From Ixodes scapularis (Eukaryota; Arthropoda; Arachnida; Ixodida; Ixodidae), in NCBI RefSeq assembly GCF_016920785.2, contig NW_024609857.1, positions 9,815,618-9,879,617 on the forward strand: a stretch of DNA of 64,000 bases. Reading direction: 5' to 3'. How positions within the stretch are numbered: the stretch's first letter is position 1; each line of letters begins with the position of its first letter. The notes beneath the pieces were generated by a model. The model saw only the letters and a program-made list of their open reading frames with translations. It had not been told where the DNA came from and did not search any database. Position numbers and translations under genes: made by a program. Of this stretch, positions 55,183 through 64,000 are shown piece after piece.

Positions 55183-56383
55183 CAGTCTTGTACACGTTAC
55201 TAAAAAAAAGTAATCGATTACAATTACTATTACTCTTGGCTAAAATGTATTCGATTAGATTACTTGATTACTCGACGGCAAAAGTAATTGGACATTACTT
55301 AAAGAAGTAATCGTTACTTTTCCGATTACTTTATTGTGTGAAGACACATCTTTAGCGCTCATAACAATGAACTACTTCCAACCTATATTTCACATTTGCA
55401 CAAGTATTGAAGAAGAAAAACTGGCTCCCTCTTCGTGGTCGTTGCACCTTCACAGTGCGGACACAAGCATAGAATTCGTCTGAAAGCGTTTAATGATTTG
55501 GGCGTTCGCCAGTGCGTGTGTGTGTGTGGGGGGGGGGGGGGGGGGGGGAAGCGGAGGGTGTTCTAGATCGTGTTAAGCTTGAGCAAGAGTTGTCGCTCAA
55601 AGTTTGCGTCGCTCATTTTATTATTCACATGTGGATGAGCTCGCATGTTATACAAAAAAGCAGCAGCTCCAGGATTTGAAACGGATCATCTGTAGTATCC
55701 ATTAGCGGAAGAGATTGCCCCGACCACTTTTCAACTCGAAACATTGCTTGTCACAAAGACCACGTAGGGGAAATGGGGAAATATTTCAACTGCCTTTGTT
55801 ATATTTTGCATCCGCTTTAGGCATTCTTCGGTTCTGGTTCTCCTACGGGCTGCGAGTAGGCACCCTAAGCAGGATTTTTATATTTTATTTCTGTGTGTGT
55901 GTGCGTGAGGGGGCTAGTTTGAACGAAGGACTCACAAAGCTACATTCTGCTTCCTCAAACTTCGCCCTAAATGGCCTTTGTCACGCACTGTGGCTTCCCT
56001 GGGGCTTCCCGCTCCCAGTCCCAGCTAGACAAAAAAAAAAAAACAAAAAAAAACGGATATTCCACAGAAACTGTACATAGAAAGAGATTGACCTCGCTTC
56101 CTGCAGCTCCGCAAAAATTTTTCTTTTTTCCGTTCGAAAAAAAAAAAGCAAACTTTATTTTTGTTACTTTATAAAAAAAAAAAATGCGTGTGCCGGGGGG
56201 GGGGGGGGGGGGGTCCCGTGGACAAATTGTGACGGTTACAAGTAATTTTATTACTTCAAAAAGTAATCAGATTACTCTTGTGATTACTGCCTAATAAAAG
56301 TAATCAACTGATTACAAAATTACTCCAAAAAGTAATCGATTACAAGTAATTTGATTACTTCTAAATCGTACGGTACAAGTCTG
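55183..56383. mobile_element. hAT-superfamily element, 1.2 kb, non-autonomous
   Basis: The left end CAGTCTTGTAC and the complement of the right end CAGACTTGTAC form inverted repeats; a perfect 8-bp duplication flanks them. GTAATC/GATTAC repeats are dense just inside both ends (55204-55335 and 56233-56365). The interior holds G-runs (55528-55549, 56194-56213) and A-runs but no recognisable transposase. The insertion separates a coding frame from its putative upstream region. Confidence 0.88.
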
Positions 56384-56391
56384 CTTCCATC
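56384..56391. repeat. Right 8-bp target-site duplication of hAT
   Basis: CTTCCATC, matching 55175-55182. Confidence 0.85.
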
Positions 56392-56677
56392 ACACTTCAT
56401 CGGAAGAACGGAGTGGAGTCAACAGCGGGTGAACTGAACGCGCGCAGCGCGCTACCGCTGCTTATAGTCGCACTTGAAGGAGAGGAGACTAGAGGAGGAG
56501 AATTGCGCATGCGCGCGCGGTGTGAGTAGAAGCGAACGCACGCGAAGTGCACGCAGCTGGTAGAGAGAGAGAGCGCAGAGAGTAACGCGCAGCTGTTGGA
56601 GAGAGGGAAGGAAGAGAGTTGCGCATGCGTAGTGTGAGTGCGGACTACGACGCCGCGGGACATAGACCCGTGCAAGA
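56392..56677 (-). promoter_or_regulatory. Putative 5' region of the repeat-protein frame
   Basis: This CpG-rich stretch was contiguous with the ATG at 55181 before the hAT inserted. It contains two TGCGCATGC-type palindromic motifs (about 56507 and 56619), resembling NRF-1-type sites, and GAGA-rich tracts. A broad promoter and 5' untranslated leader on the minus strand are an inference. Confidence 0.35.
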
Positions 56678-56690
56678 GATGCTCCGCATC
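56678..56690. repeat. GATGCTCCGCATC, outer repeat of an interrupted module (right)
   Basis: Exact complement of 54741-54753. Confidence 0.5.
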
Positions 56691-56734
56691 TAAAACTGAA
56701 GGTCGGTTATGGTGGCGCCCATACAGAGCTGCCT

Positions 56735-56910
56735 GAAAGCTCCTACACGTCTATACTCCGTTTCACCTTACGATGGATTGGAGAAGACGCTACAAGCCAT
56801 CCCAGCCAATCCAGTGCCGCGAACTTATCACGTGATAGTCAGACTACCCCCTCTACTCTTCAGAAGGCCACGTGATATTCACGCGGCTTTGGATTCGCTC
56901 CGATGGCTCG
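56735..56910 (+). repeat. Dispersed repeat family B, copy 1
   Basis: Aligns with 63205-63400 and, inverted, with about 58595-58745. Shared landmarks are TTTCACCTTACGATGG, AGCCATCCCAGCCAATCC-like blocks and CACGTGA. No coding content is recognised. Confidence 0.55.
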
Positions 56911-56984
56911 TAGCGCAAACTGCGCCTCCTGGTTTTGGGTCAAAAGTAGGGATGCGGGCGAAACACCGGTCCAAAATGTCTAAC

Positions 56985-57240
56985 GCTGCGTCATTCATAA
57001 CCTTAGCAGTAAAAAGAAAAGAAAAAAGTGACAACCGGTTTTTTTGAAAACAGTGTGTAAGCTAGAAATGACCCTGCACTATTCGTTTTCAATCGGTATT
57101 TTGCACACCTCCACACTTTGTGCGTCATTCATAGCGTTAACAGTAAACGAAAAAACCGCGACAATAGTTTTTTAACAGCGTTTCTGCTAGGATGACTCTG
57201 CACTATTCGTCTTGAGACGGTATTTTGCACGACTCTAGTA
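56985..57240 (+). repeat. Diverged tandem duplication (~130-bp unit, two copies)
   Basis: TGCGTCATTCATA, CAGTAAA, TGACTCTGCACTATTCGT-like and GGTATTTTGCAC blocks occur twice in the same order. Confidence 0.8.
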
Positions 57241-57247
57241 AAAAGAT

Positions 57248-58133
57248 ATTGCGGTAGCTTAGCTCGGCTATACCAGGATATACGTAGCATGAACTTATGC
57301 GCACAAAATGTGAGGAGCTATCAAGCGGCTCCGGTGCAGCGTCAGACTTGGCTGCTGCGCAACGGAGGCGCACAGCTGAGCACGCGGCGGCGCCAGTGCG
57401 TCTGCTGCGGCTATGACGTCACTCCTCTGGAATGCGTAGACCGGCGAGGCAGGCGCGGTGGCGGCGGCTCCGGCGCGCCAGCTGTGCGCCTTGTACGTCA
57501 CTGCTCCTCGCGCTTGCGCAGCACGGCTCTTTAAGAGCCACGCGAAACTGCTCAACCTCGGCCAGTGCAGATAGCGCTACAAAAGGCCTGTCATTTAAAA
57601 GGGCAACAAGAAGTAATAGGAGAGTTGTACATTCGGTGTCGCTTTTACACAATCCCATTGAGCCAATCAAGCCGCGTCAAAAGTGCTTTGTTACGGCGCT
57701 CGTCGCCTTTGTTCCTTTTGCTGTCCCCGACCAAACCAATCACTCAGTGAATGCGCCGCGACGCGAGTATGTTCCTTTTTTGTAGCGTGAGCTACACTGG
57801 TCGAGGTTGAGCAGTTTCGCGTGGCTCCCAAAGAGCCGTGCTGCGCAAGCTCGAGGAGCAGTGACGTCACACGGCGCATAGCTGGCGCGCCCAAGCCGCC
57901 GCCGCCGTGCGCTCTGCCGCCGCCGCGCCCGCCTCGCCGGTCTACACACTCCAGAAGAATGACGTCATAGCCGCGGCAGACGTACTGACGCCGCCGCATG
58001 CCCAGCTGTGTGCCTCCGTTGCGCAGTAGCCAAGTCTGACGCTGCACCGGAGTCGCTTGATAGCCCCTCTCATTTTGTGCGCATAAGCTCACGCTACGTA
58101 TATCCTGGCATAGCCAAGCTAAGCCACCGCAAT
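57248..58133. mobile_element. GC-rich foldback element with ~320-bp arms
   Basis: Arms 57248-57567 and 57795-58133 are inverted copies along their length, from ATTGCGGTAGCTTAGC at the outside to CTCAACCTCGGCC at the inside. The 227-bp loop is not repetitive. The arms are CpG-rich and hold TGACGTCA at 57414, 57862 and 57960. No transposase or clear target duplication. Confidence 0.85.
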
Positions 58134-58286
58134 TTTTTTTTTGTGCGTGATTGGTTGAGCCGGTAATAGCGAACATACAACGAGCACCTTGACGATGCAC
58201 TTTTGGCGCCGCTTGATTGGCTTCATCGAATCGTGGCGTCGGCTGCGCTCGAACTTAAAGTTAAACGGGTTATGGGGGAAAACAAT

Positions 58287-58536
58287 GAGGGAGAGGAGGG
58301 AACGAGCAAGGACGTCAGATGGGTAGGCCTAAAGTTAGATGGATGCCCTTGTCTCCACTGCACTCGTCGAACGCGGAACGTCGGCGTCAGGAGTCAGCGC
58401 TCGCGTTCGAACGCGTTCCAACAGTGTGGTGGAGACAAAGGCAGCTACTAGCTTCAGGTCTACCCACTAATCACTCCGTTCAGAGCTCGGTGTTCCGACG
58501 TCCTTGCTCGCTTTCTCGTCTGCTCCTCTCCCTCTG
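58287..58536. mobile_element. Foldback element, arms ~75 and ~110 bp
   Basis: GAGGGAGAGGAG, GAGCAAGGACGTC and GGGTAGGCCT on the left are mirrored on the right (AGGTCTACCC, GACGTCCTTGCTC, CTCCTCTCCCTC). GTCTCCAC borders the loop on both sides. The right arm has about 35 extra bases. Confidence 0.75.
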
Positions 58537-58594
58537 TTTCTGCCCGAATAGGATGAAAGCCTGCTGAAGAGCTTCCTGCACGAGGGGTGCGTCG

Positions 58595-58745
58595 TCACGT
58601 GATTCGTTTGTGGAGCTGGGTTGGCTTTTATGGCTCGTAGCGTCCGTTGCGGTCCAGCGTGAGGTAGAGCGTAGTGGCGGGAAGAGTGTCTGGAATCTTC
58701 TCTGATTAGATTCTGCCGCTGTCAGGGAGAACAGCGTCGTTGGGT
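58595..58745 (-). repeat. Dispersed repeat family B, copy 2
   Basis: The reverse complement matches 63205-63330 (CTACGCTC, GCCGCAACGGACG-like, CACGTGAC). Diverged. Confidence 0.45.
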
Positions 58746-58852
58746 GCCGCCCGTTCCTGGTTTCGCATTCCTTCGTCGCCACCGCCGCGGCCGAGGCCTC
58801 GTGTTCCGGCGGCGCGCTCTTTGGTTTCGAAGTCGTGCTGTGTACGTTGTCA

Positions 58853-59000
58853 CCGGTGTCGGCGGTAACGGGTTACGGGTAACGTTGTTATCGGCATTGC
58901 GTTACTTTTTACGGTAACGTATTCGTTACGTTTTCGAGGCAGTAAGGGGATACGTACTTTCGTTACTTTTTTGAGTAATGGGCAACGTAGTTACGTTGCT
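58853..59000 (+). repeat. GTAACG repeat block, probable hAT end
   Basis: CGGTGTCGGCGGTAACGGG opens a run of GTAACG/CGTTAC units like those of the element at 46460-46895. No matching right terminus is visible, so it may be truncated. Confidence 0.5.
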
Positions 59001-59099
59001 AATTACGTCTTCCCAAAATTAAAAAAAAGTAAAAATTACACTTTAAATCTTGTTTTGTGGTTCTAGGTGCCAAGTAATATTGCCACGCGCGTCTGCAAG

Positions 59100-59200
59100 C
59101 AAGAGCGCCCGTGTCCGAATGGTTATCGTCCTTGACTCCCAAGCGAAGGGCTCGAGGTTCGATGCCTGCTGGGAGCGGACGCGTCTCTTTGTCATTTCTG
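59100..59200 (+). repeat. tRNA-like sequence / SINE head
   Basis: An A-box-like stretch (59111-59128, GTGTCCGAATGGTTATCG) and a B-box (GGTTCGATGCC, about 59156-59166) sit at tRNA spacing, with a variable-arm-like segment between. The acceptor stem does not pair well, so it is not annotated as a tRNA gene. Confidence 0.55.
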
Positions 59201-59596
59201 TAAATGTCGTGTTCTGGTGAATGCCAGAACATTGTTGTTTATTTTAGGTCCGGGTGTTCTACGCCGATTATTCCAGAACCCCACGCGTGTACATCAGGGG
59301 CTTGGCGTGGCGAGCCAAGGCAGTCTCGCCCCAGCGCTCGATCCTGCTGTTATGTACGCCGACTTCGACGCCCGCGATGCTTTGTTGTTATCTTCTGTTT
59401 CCCTTTTGGTTTTGGTCACAAGCTCGCCCCAGTAAACGTTCATTTCCTCCTGTTTATGTATTGTTCTTTTGATCACCACCCTGACAATAGTGATACTTAC
59501 GCGTTTCGCGTTTTTCTTAGCGTTATCCCTCGTGCCTATTTAAATAAAACCATAACATCAACGAAAAGTAATTATGGTAAGTTGTCCCGATACACC

Positions 59597-59826
59597 TGCA
59601 GTCCTAAGCAGGGGTCACGCTGCTTATGTGTCATAAAAAGACTGTCTACAAACAGATTCGAACGCGAGTCACCGCGAGATCCCTGCTTCGAGTGCCGCAT
59701 GGCAATGAGTTCACGGAGAAACTTGGCACGCGGCATTCGAAGGACGGATGTCGTGGTGACTCGTGTTTGCAGACTGCCTTTTGTATGATGTATGAGCAGT
59801 GGGACCACCTGGCTTTAGGGTTTTGC
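59597..59826. mobile_element. Foldback element with ~100-bp arms
   Basis: Arms 59597-59698 and 59730-59826 are imperfect complements (CTGCTTATG/CATGAGCAG-like, GTCTACAAAC/GTTTGCAGAC, CGAGTCACCGCG/..GTGGTGACTCG) around a 31-bp loop. Frames on the two strands look alike because of this symmetry. Confidence 0.75.
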
Positions 59827-60234
59827 AGCCTTTGGAAAACGAGGTAGGTCGACACTGAAGGGGGGACCTGTCGAACCTTCCTGGGTGATTTTCAAGAACT
59901 TCACAGTCACATTGGGTCTACGCGTACTTAGTACTGTCGGAGACGAAAAGTGAAAGGAAGTGGTGAGAAAACTGTCTTTCACCCGACATTATATAGGCCT
60001 ACTTGCCAAGAGAAAAAACAAAATTGGCTAGTTTATTTCGCTGAACGCATAAAGAGTGGTAAGACCATAGATGACTTTGATTAGAGTTAAGTTCGTACTT
60101 TTACACAATGTATTGCGTTATGTACTTAGTGTAATGCTGCTTTTTGATTTAGGCCTGGGCTTATACAAGACATAATAAATATTTGTATTAATATTAAATT
60201 AAATGTCTCGTGAAAAAAAAATTCACCCTTTTCC

Positions 60235-60300
60235 CGCTTTGGTAGAGTATTGGGCTCATACTAATGGGGTTGTGTGTTCGATACCCGTCGGGTCACGTTT
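60235..60300 (+). repeat. tRNA-Met-like fragment
   Basis: GGTAGAGTATTGGGCTCATA carries the D-stem/anticodon arrangement with a CAT anticodon, and GTGTTCGATACCCG is a B-box. The 5' acceptor arm is missing, so this is a pseudogene or SINE remnant. Confidence 0.5.
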
Positions 60301-62059
60301 AGAATCATGTTCCTTCCCTTTCAATGCAATAAAATTTCTTCACAATTTTGCGTTCTTTTGTACAGGCTGTCCTCTGAAGTATAGGTTACACATTTCGTAA
60401 CGGTTTCCGTGTCGTTCCGTCCCACTTACGCGGTCCGTCCCGAAGCAACCGCGAACCACTTTACGTGTGCAGCAGCCACGAGATGACTTTTCTCGCGCCC
60501 CGAGCAAGCGAGAGCTGCCCCGCAACTCGAATTCATTAACCCCGCGTCGCGCACTTCGTTAAGATTCGGCGGACACGCAATGAACCGGTACGAATTAAAA
60601 GGACGCGCTCTCACCGCGCGCACGTAGACTATGAAGCTTCCTTCCTCCTCGGCGCGCCGCCGCATTCCGGAAGGAAACTTCACCCAATATTATAATACAA
60701 ACACACACGAGCAGACGGACAATCGGCGGACGTACGATGCACTACACACGCGCGGGGCGATGATGGTTGCGTCCGATAGCGCACGATTCGGAAAGGCCAA
60801 TATTACCGTCGCTTTCAGCTGGCGCGAGAACGCTACAACGAGCCGACGGCGTGCAGCGGCCCATCCGCGGCCACAGAAAGCGATTGGCCACACCGTGCTG
60901 CCGGGTTGCCGAGCCGTAGCTGCCATGCCTGCAACGGGGGTCAAGTGGATAACGAGAAATTTGTTCGCTGCTTTCTTTCTCTCTGTGGGCGCAATCGCGG
61001 CTTGGTATCTGGGGGACGGGTAATGCGGTTTGTTTGCCTCGGTGCTGCTGCCGGCACAGCCCTCTTGGGATTCTTTTGTTTGTTTGGAGTGTGTGTGTGC
61101 GTTGGTCAGTTTGGTTTCGGAAGACGCGCTCGAGATGGATGCTTAGATAACGGCGATTGAATGGTGGCAGCCCTGTTCGAGATCTCCCCGCCGCCGCTGT
61201 TCTTCCTGCCGGAGGTGCGGTCTTCTACCGTGAATGGTGGCGGCGGCGGCGGGGGCAAACCCAACTGTTGCGCCGGGAACTATAAGCCGCGTGCACCGCG
61301 CGAAAAGTTGCTATGATTAATGCATTGCGGGTTGATGTACGGTTTTGTCGTGGACTCGCTCCGGGCGAAAACGCTTATGAATATTAAAAGGGCCGAATCC
61401 TTTCGGTCTGAGATCTGCCCCGTGCACGTTAAAGAAAGGGAGAGACACACACACACAAAAAAGATAGCAGAGTGTGCAGTAATTTGTGTGCGCCTTTTTT
61501 CTTTCTTACTCTCTTTGAATAATGTAGAAACGTATACATTATTCGGTAAAATAGCTTTGCCGACAGCTAAAGTTTCGGTATGTATCGTTTAATTACATCT
61601 CGCGAAAATGGAACACACGCAGGAAGACTGTCTCGACAAGTGAGATATATTATGTTGCCGCCAGTAGTGTTTCACTAGAACAGAAATGTGATACCGCAGG
61701 ATGAAATTACATGTTTTACAAGTGGTTGTTTACCATACTATAGAATCGTACTGCCAAGACAATAGCTATTTTTAGTGTGAACGATAAAAAACTAGTTGGC
61801 TGTCGCGATACTCCTTCGAGAAGATCTTTAATTTCTGCCGAATAGTGCACCGCCACACGAGTGAAATATTTGCGTAATAATTTGGTTACGTACCTCTTAG
61901 ACCCGTTTTTCGCGTTGACGAGGAGACATTTAAATACGATTCCACCATTCCGTACGAACAAAATAAAAGCAGAGAAGCACGTTACAGGTATGCAAAACAG
62001 GTTTACGGCTGTTAATAGTATAATTTTCTGGCGTCACCGGCAGCATAAGAAGCGCTTTT
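60301..62059. other. Unassigned, partly CpG-rich sequence
   Basis: A CpG-rich stretch (60420-60960) and GCGGCGGCGG-type repeats (61225-61250) suggest a promoter-like island. A frame at 60631-61023 ends in a hydrophobic segment but has no recognisable domain and lacks support as a gene. Nothing is recognised in 61300-62059. Confidence 0.35.
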
Positions 62060-62230
62060 CAGTGAATCAGACTGCGGCATTGGCCGATAAGAACGCCGAG
62101 GGACCAATCACGAAGCAAGACGTATGAACATTAGAAGCCATGCCCTGCGTTTCTATAGCTGACAGTGACTATTGGCGACTCCAGCGAAATCGACGCCGCG
62201 TAGCGGCAACGCCGAGAAGCTCGAGAGAGG
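62060..62230 (+). repeat. Dispersed repeat family A, copy 4 (left end only)
   Basis: Matches 41350-41510: GCGGCATT, AATCACGAAGCAAG, GTATGAACAT, CCTGCGTTTCT, GACAGTGACT. Ends before the interior. Confidence 0.6.
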
Positions 62231-63204
62231 AGGTCGTTTCGACTCTGTCGTCTGCTATCTCTGCTTGGTTCTGGTTGCCAGCATAAAAACAAACGTCGTT
62301 TCTAGTAATTAAGTTTATGCTTTCGCCGTGTCATTCCTACGCACTGACTATAGAAGAAGGTTTCTACCGTCAAGAAATCGCTTTGCTTTGATATGCAACA
62401 CGGATTTTACGTTGTAGTGCGAGATATATATGGCGGTCTGCGTGCTGAACGACGAAAACGACCTCCTTTCGTCCGCCATTTTGCCTGACCAGCGCGCCCC
62501 CTATAGTTCGTTAATATGGACTTAGAATTGTACGAGACAATTGACCGTGTAAATATCCGGAAGCGGGTATTACACCGGGGAGGGCTATTCTAACGTTTCT
62601 TTCTCGAGAAACGGCTTCTTCTTCCTGATCAAGGTTTCATATTTTCAAATCTTGTAATATCGTCCGAATAGATGGCACTACTTACAAAACCCTGAAATCG
62701 GGGTACGTATTGCGGTGATTTAATATAAAAGACATTGTGTTAAAAAGTGAAAGGCGCACAAAACAATGCGTACCGTTTCTTTTTGTTGTTGTTTTTTCTA
62801 CCCGCTTTTTTAAGTTACACCGCTAGAATTCAATTCTCGTGTGCCACTACTCTATATATCTTGCATCGCACGAAATCTTCTATCTCCCATAGAAGCCAAG
62901 TTCGATTTTCTTAGCCCGGCGTCCTTCGTATCAGCCGCATTATCGTCTATGCGACCATTGACGTTCTTGTTGTTTTTTGTATTTTTCCTTTTGCAGATCC
63001 CCCAAAATCCATTCCGTCAATCAGCAACTGCCAGCGACTCATCCTTCCCACTCCTTCCTGGAGACCTCTATTATCCACCGCAAGGAGACCGTTAACTTAG
63101 CACTCCCAGTTAGTTCGCTCACTTTCCGTTGGACATCGCGATGGCACTGTATCTCCTCCCTCCATTGTTCTCCTATCGGCAGGCTCGGCGACACCACCGG
63201 CCAC
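62231..63204. other. Unassigned sequence
   Basis: A pyrimidine-rich stretch ending TTTTGCAG at 62989-62996 looks like a splice acceptor. The downstream frame has no recognisable domain, so I do not call an exon. Confidence 0.3.
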
Positions 63205-63400
63205 ACCATGAACCTCTGTCGACTACGCTCCTTTTCACCTTACGATGGGCCGCAACCGACGTAAGAAGCCGTCCCAACCATTCCGGCGCTTCGACGTGAC
63301 GCAGGATTAGTATCACTACGCGTCTCCCGCAGGTCACGTGACACTAACTCTGCACGGGATTGGCTTCGACGGCTCCTTAGGTCAGCCGCGGTCCATCGCG
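63205..63400 (+). repeat. Dispersed repeat family B, copy 3
   Basis: Matches 56735-56910 from TTTTCACCTTACGATGGG onward, with CACGTGAC near 63335. Confidence 0.55.
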
Positions 63401-64000
63401 AGAAAGAAGAGAGTACAGGAAAAAGCTCCGCAGCTTCCTCCGTTCGTTCTCCCGGTCTACTCGGCGAGCCTCCGGTCTGCCTTTCTGCTTTCCCGTTCGG
63501 GAACTCGCGGGGTGGAGCCCGCCTCGCAGGACACAAAGCACTTGTAGGCGGGGGTCGGCTGTCACTACTCCGCGAGTCCCTTCTTCAATGACGGCCGGGA
63601 CAAAACTTTCCTCTCCGCTTCGTCGTTGCCCGGTTCCCCGTGTTCGTGGTCCCCGCCTGCTCCGTCTTCCTCTTGGTGTCTCGGTCCTGTTCGCTTCCTG
63701 GCGCTTCGATCTCCCAGGAGCCATTGTTTTCTTGCTTCCGTTCGGCCGCAAAACTTTTTCCATCGCTCCTTCTCGTGTTTTCGCTGGGATGCTCGCCTTT
63801 CCTCGCTATCAGCGCCGAAACTTTTGTGGGGGGCCTAGAGGCGCGTTCGGATCTCTGCGACGACAGGCAGCGTCGCTTTCTGTGGGGGGGGAGGCTTTGA
63901 CCCACCCCCTCTCGGTGCGGAACGGGGGCCGTGTCATGGTCGCGCTCTTTTTCCTGCAGTCGATTTTTGTGTCTTGTTCTCAAGTCGATGTCTTGGGATG
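63401..64000. other. GC-rich unassigned sequence to window end
   Basis: CpG-rich, with overlapping open frames on both strands and none with a recognisable domain. Could be a promoter or first-exon region of a gene beyond the window. Confidence 0.3.

Noticed and set aside
59204..59788. 194-codon frame as a gene
   Set aside because: It crosses a tRNA-like repeat and a foldback element, and the second half resembles the opposite-strand frame because of the inverted repeat.
60235..60300. Functional initiator or elongator tRNA-Met
   Set aside because: The 5' acceptor arm is missing and there is no terminator T-run at the right place.
60631..61023. 130-codon frame with a hydrophobic C-terminus as a membrane protein gene
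   Set aside because: The frame lies in CpG-rich DNA where stops are rare, an opposite-strand frame overlaps it, and no domain is recognisable.
62989..63264. Internal exon after a splice-acceptor-like tract
   Set aside because: One acceptor-like signal without a recognisable domain or a matching donor is insufficient; the downstream part is repeat family B.

Overview
This window is eukaryotic, repeat-saturated DNA. I found no convincing intact host gene. The transposon types (hAT, pogo-like, Ty3/Gypsy, many foldback and MITE elements), tRNA-derived SINE-like copies, poly-A and poly-G tracts and CpG-rich islands suit an arthropod with a large, transposon-rich genome. A tick or other chelicerate is my best guess. 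No coding gene or RNA gene here proves the taxon.

Layout. 1-5 kb: a hAT element (522-2340) with a perfect 8-bp target-site duplication, then GC-rich unique DNA with palindromes. 5.04-10.84 kb: a 5.8-kb DNA transposon with terminal inverted repeats of about 0.9 kb, a 4-bp duplication (TACA), and a broken minus-strand transposase. A smaller nested element sits inside that transposase. 10.9-25.4 kb: about 45 tandem copies of a 323-bp satellite. It carries a higher-order structure, because a 21-monomer block recurs in edited form, and diverged monomers lie at both edges. 25.7-29.6 kb: a complete but defective Ty3/Gypsy retrotransposon (LTRs, tRNA-Leu-type primer site, polypurine tract, ATAT duplication). 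Its Gag-Pol is broken, and the region between the zinc knuckle and the middle of reverse transcriptase is missing. 29.7-30.15 kb: a long-hairpin MITE with TA duplication.

30-54 kb is mostly unrecognised sequence with relics: LINE-like C-terminal fragments and 3' tails, a pogo/Tigger-like non-autonomous element (38254-39494), a dispersed inverted-repeat family (family A, four copies), a block of GACGAAACGT-like repeats, a short hAT MITE (46460-46895), a 50-bp-stem hairpin (49318-49540), a tRNA-derived SINE-like copy and several microsatellites. 54.7-56.7 kb: an open frame encoding 18-residue charged repeats, separated from its putative 5' region by a hAT element that landed on its start codon. 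57-60 kb: a cluster of three foldback elements. 60-64 kb: GC-rich sequence with further repeat copies.

The elements are nested. The satellite begins about 70 bp from the big DNA transposon. The Gypsy element sits in a GTAATC-rich hAT-like block. The hAT at 55 kb interrupts the repeat-protein frame. A recurring theme is the palindrome TGACGTCA, found in nearly every satellite monomer and in several unrelated repeats. Most open frames, including every frame in the satellite, are by-products of repeats and are not annotated as genes. All comparisons were made by eye; no alignment or database search was run.
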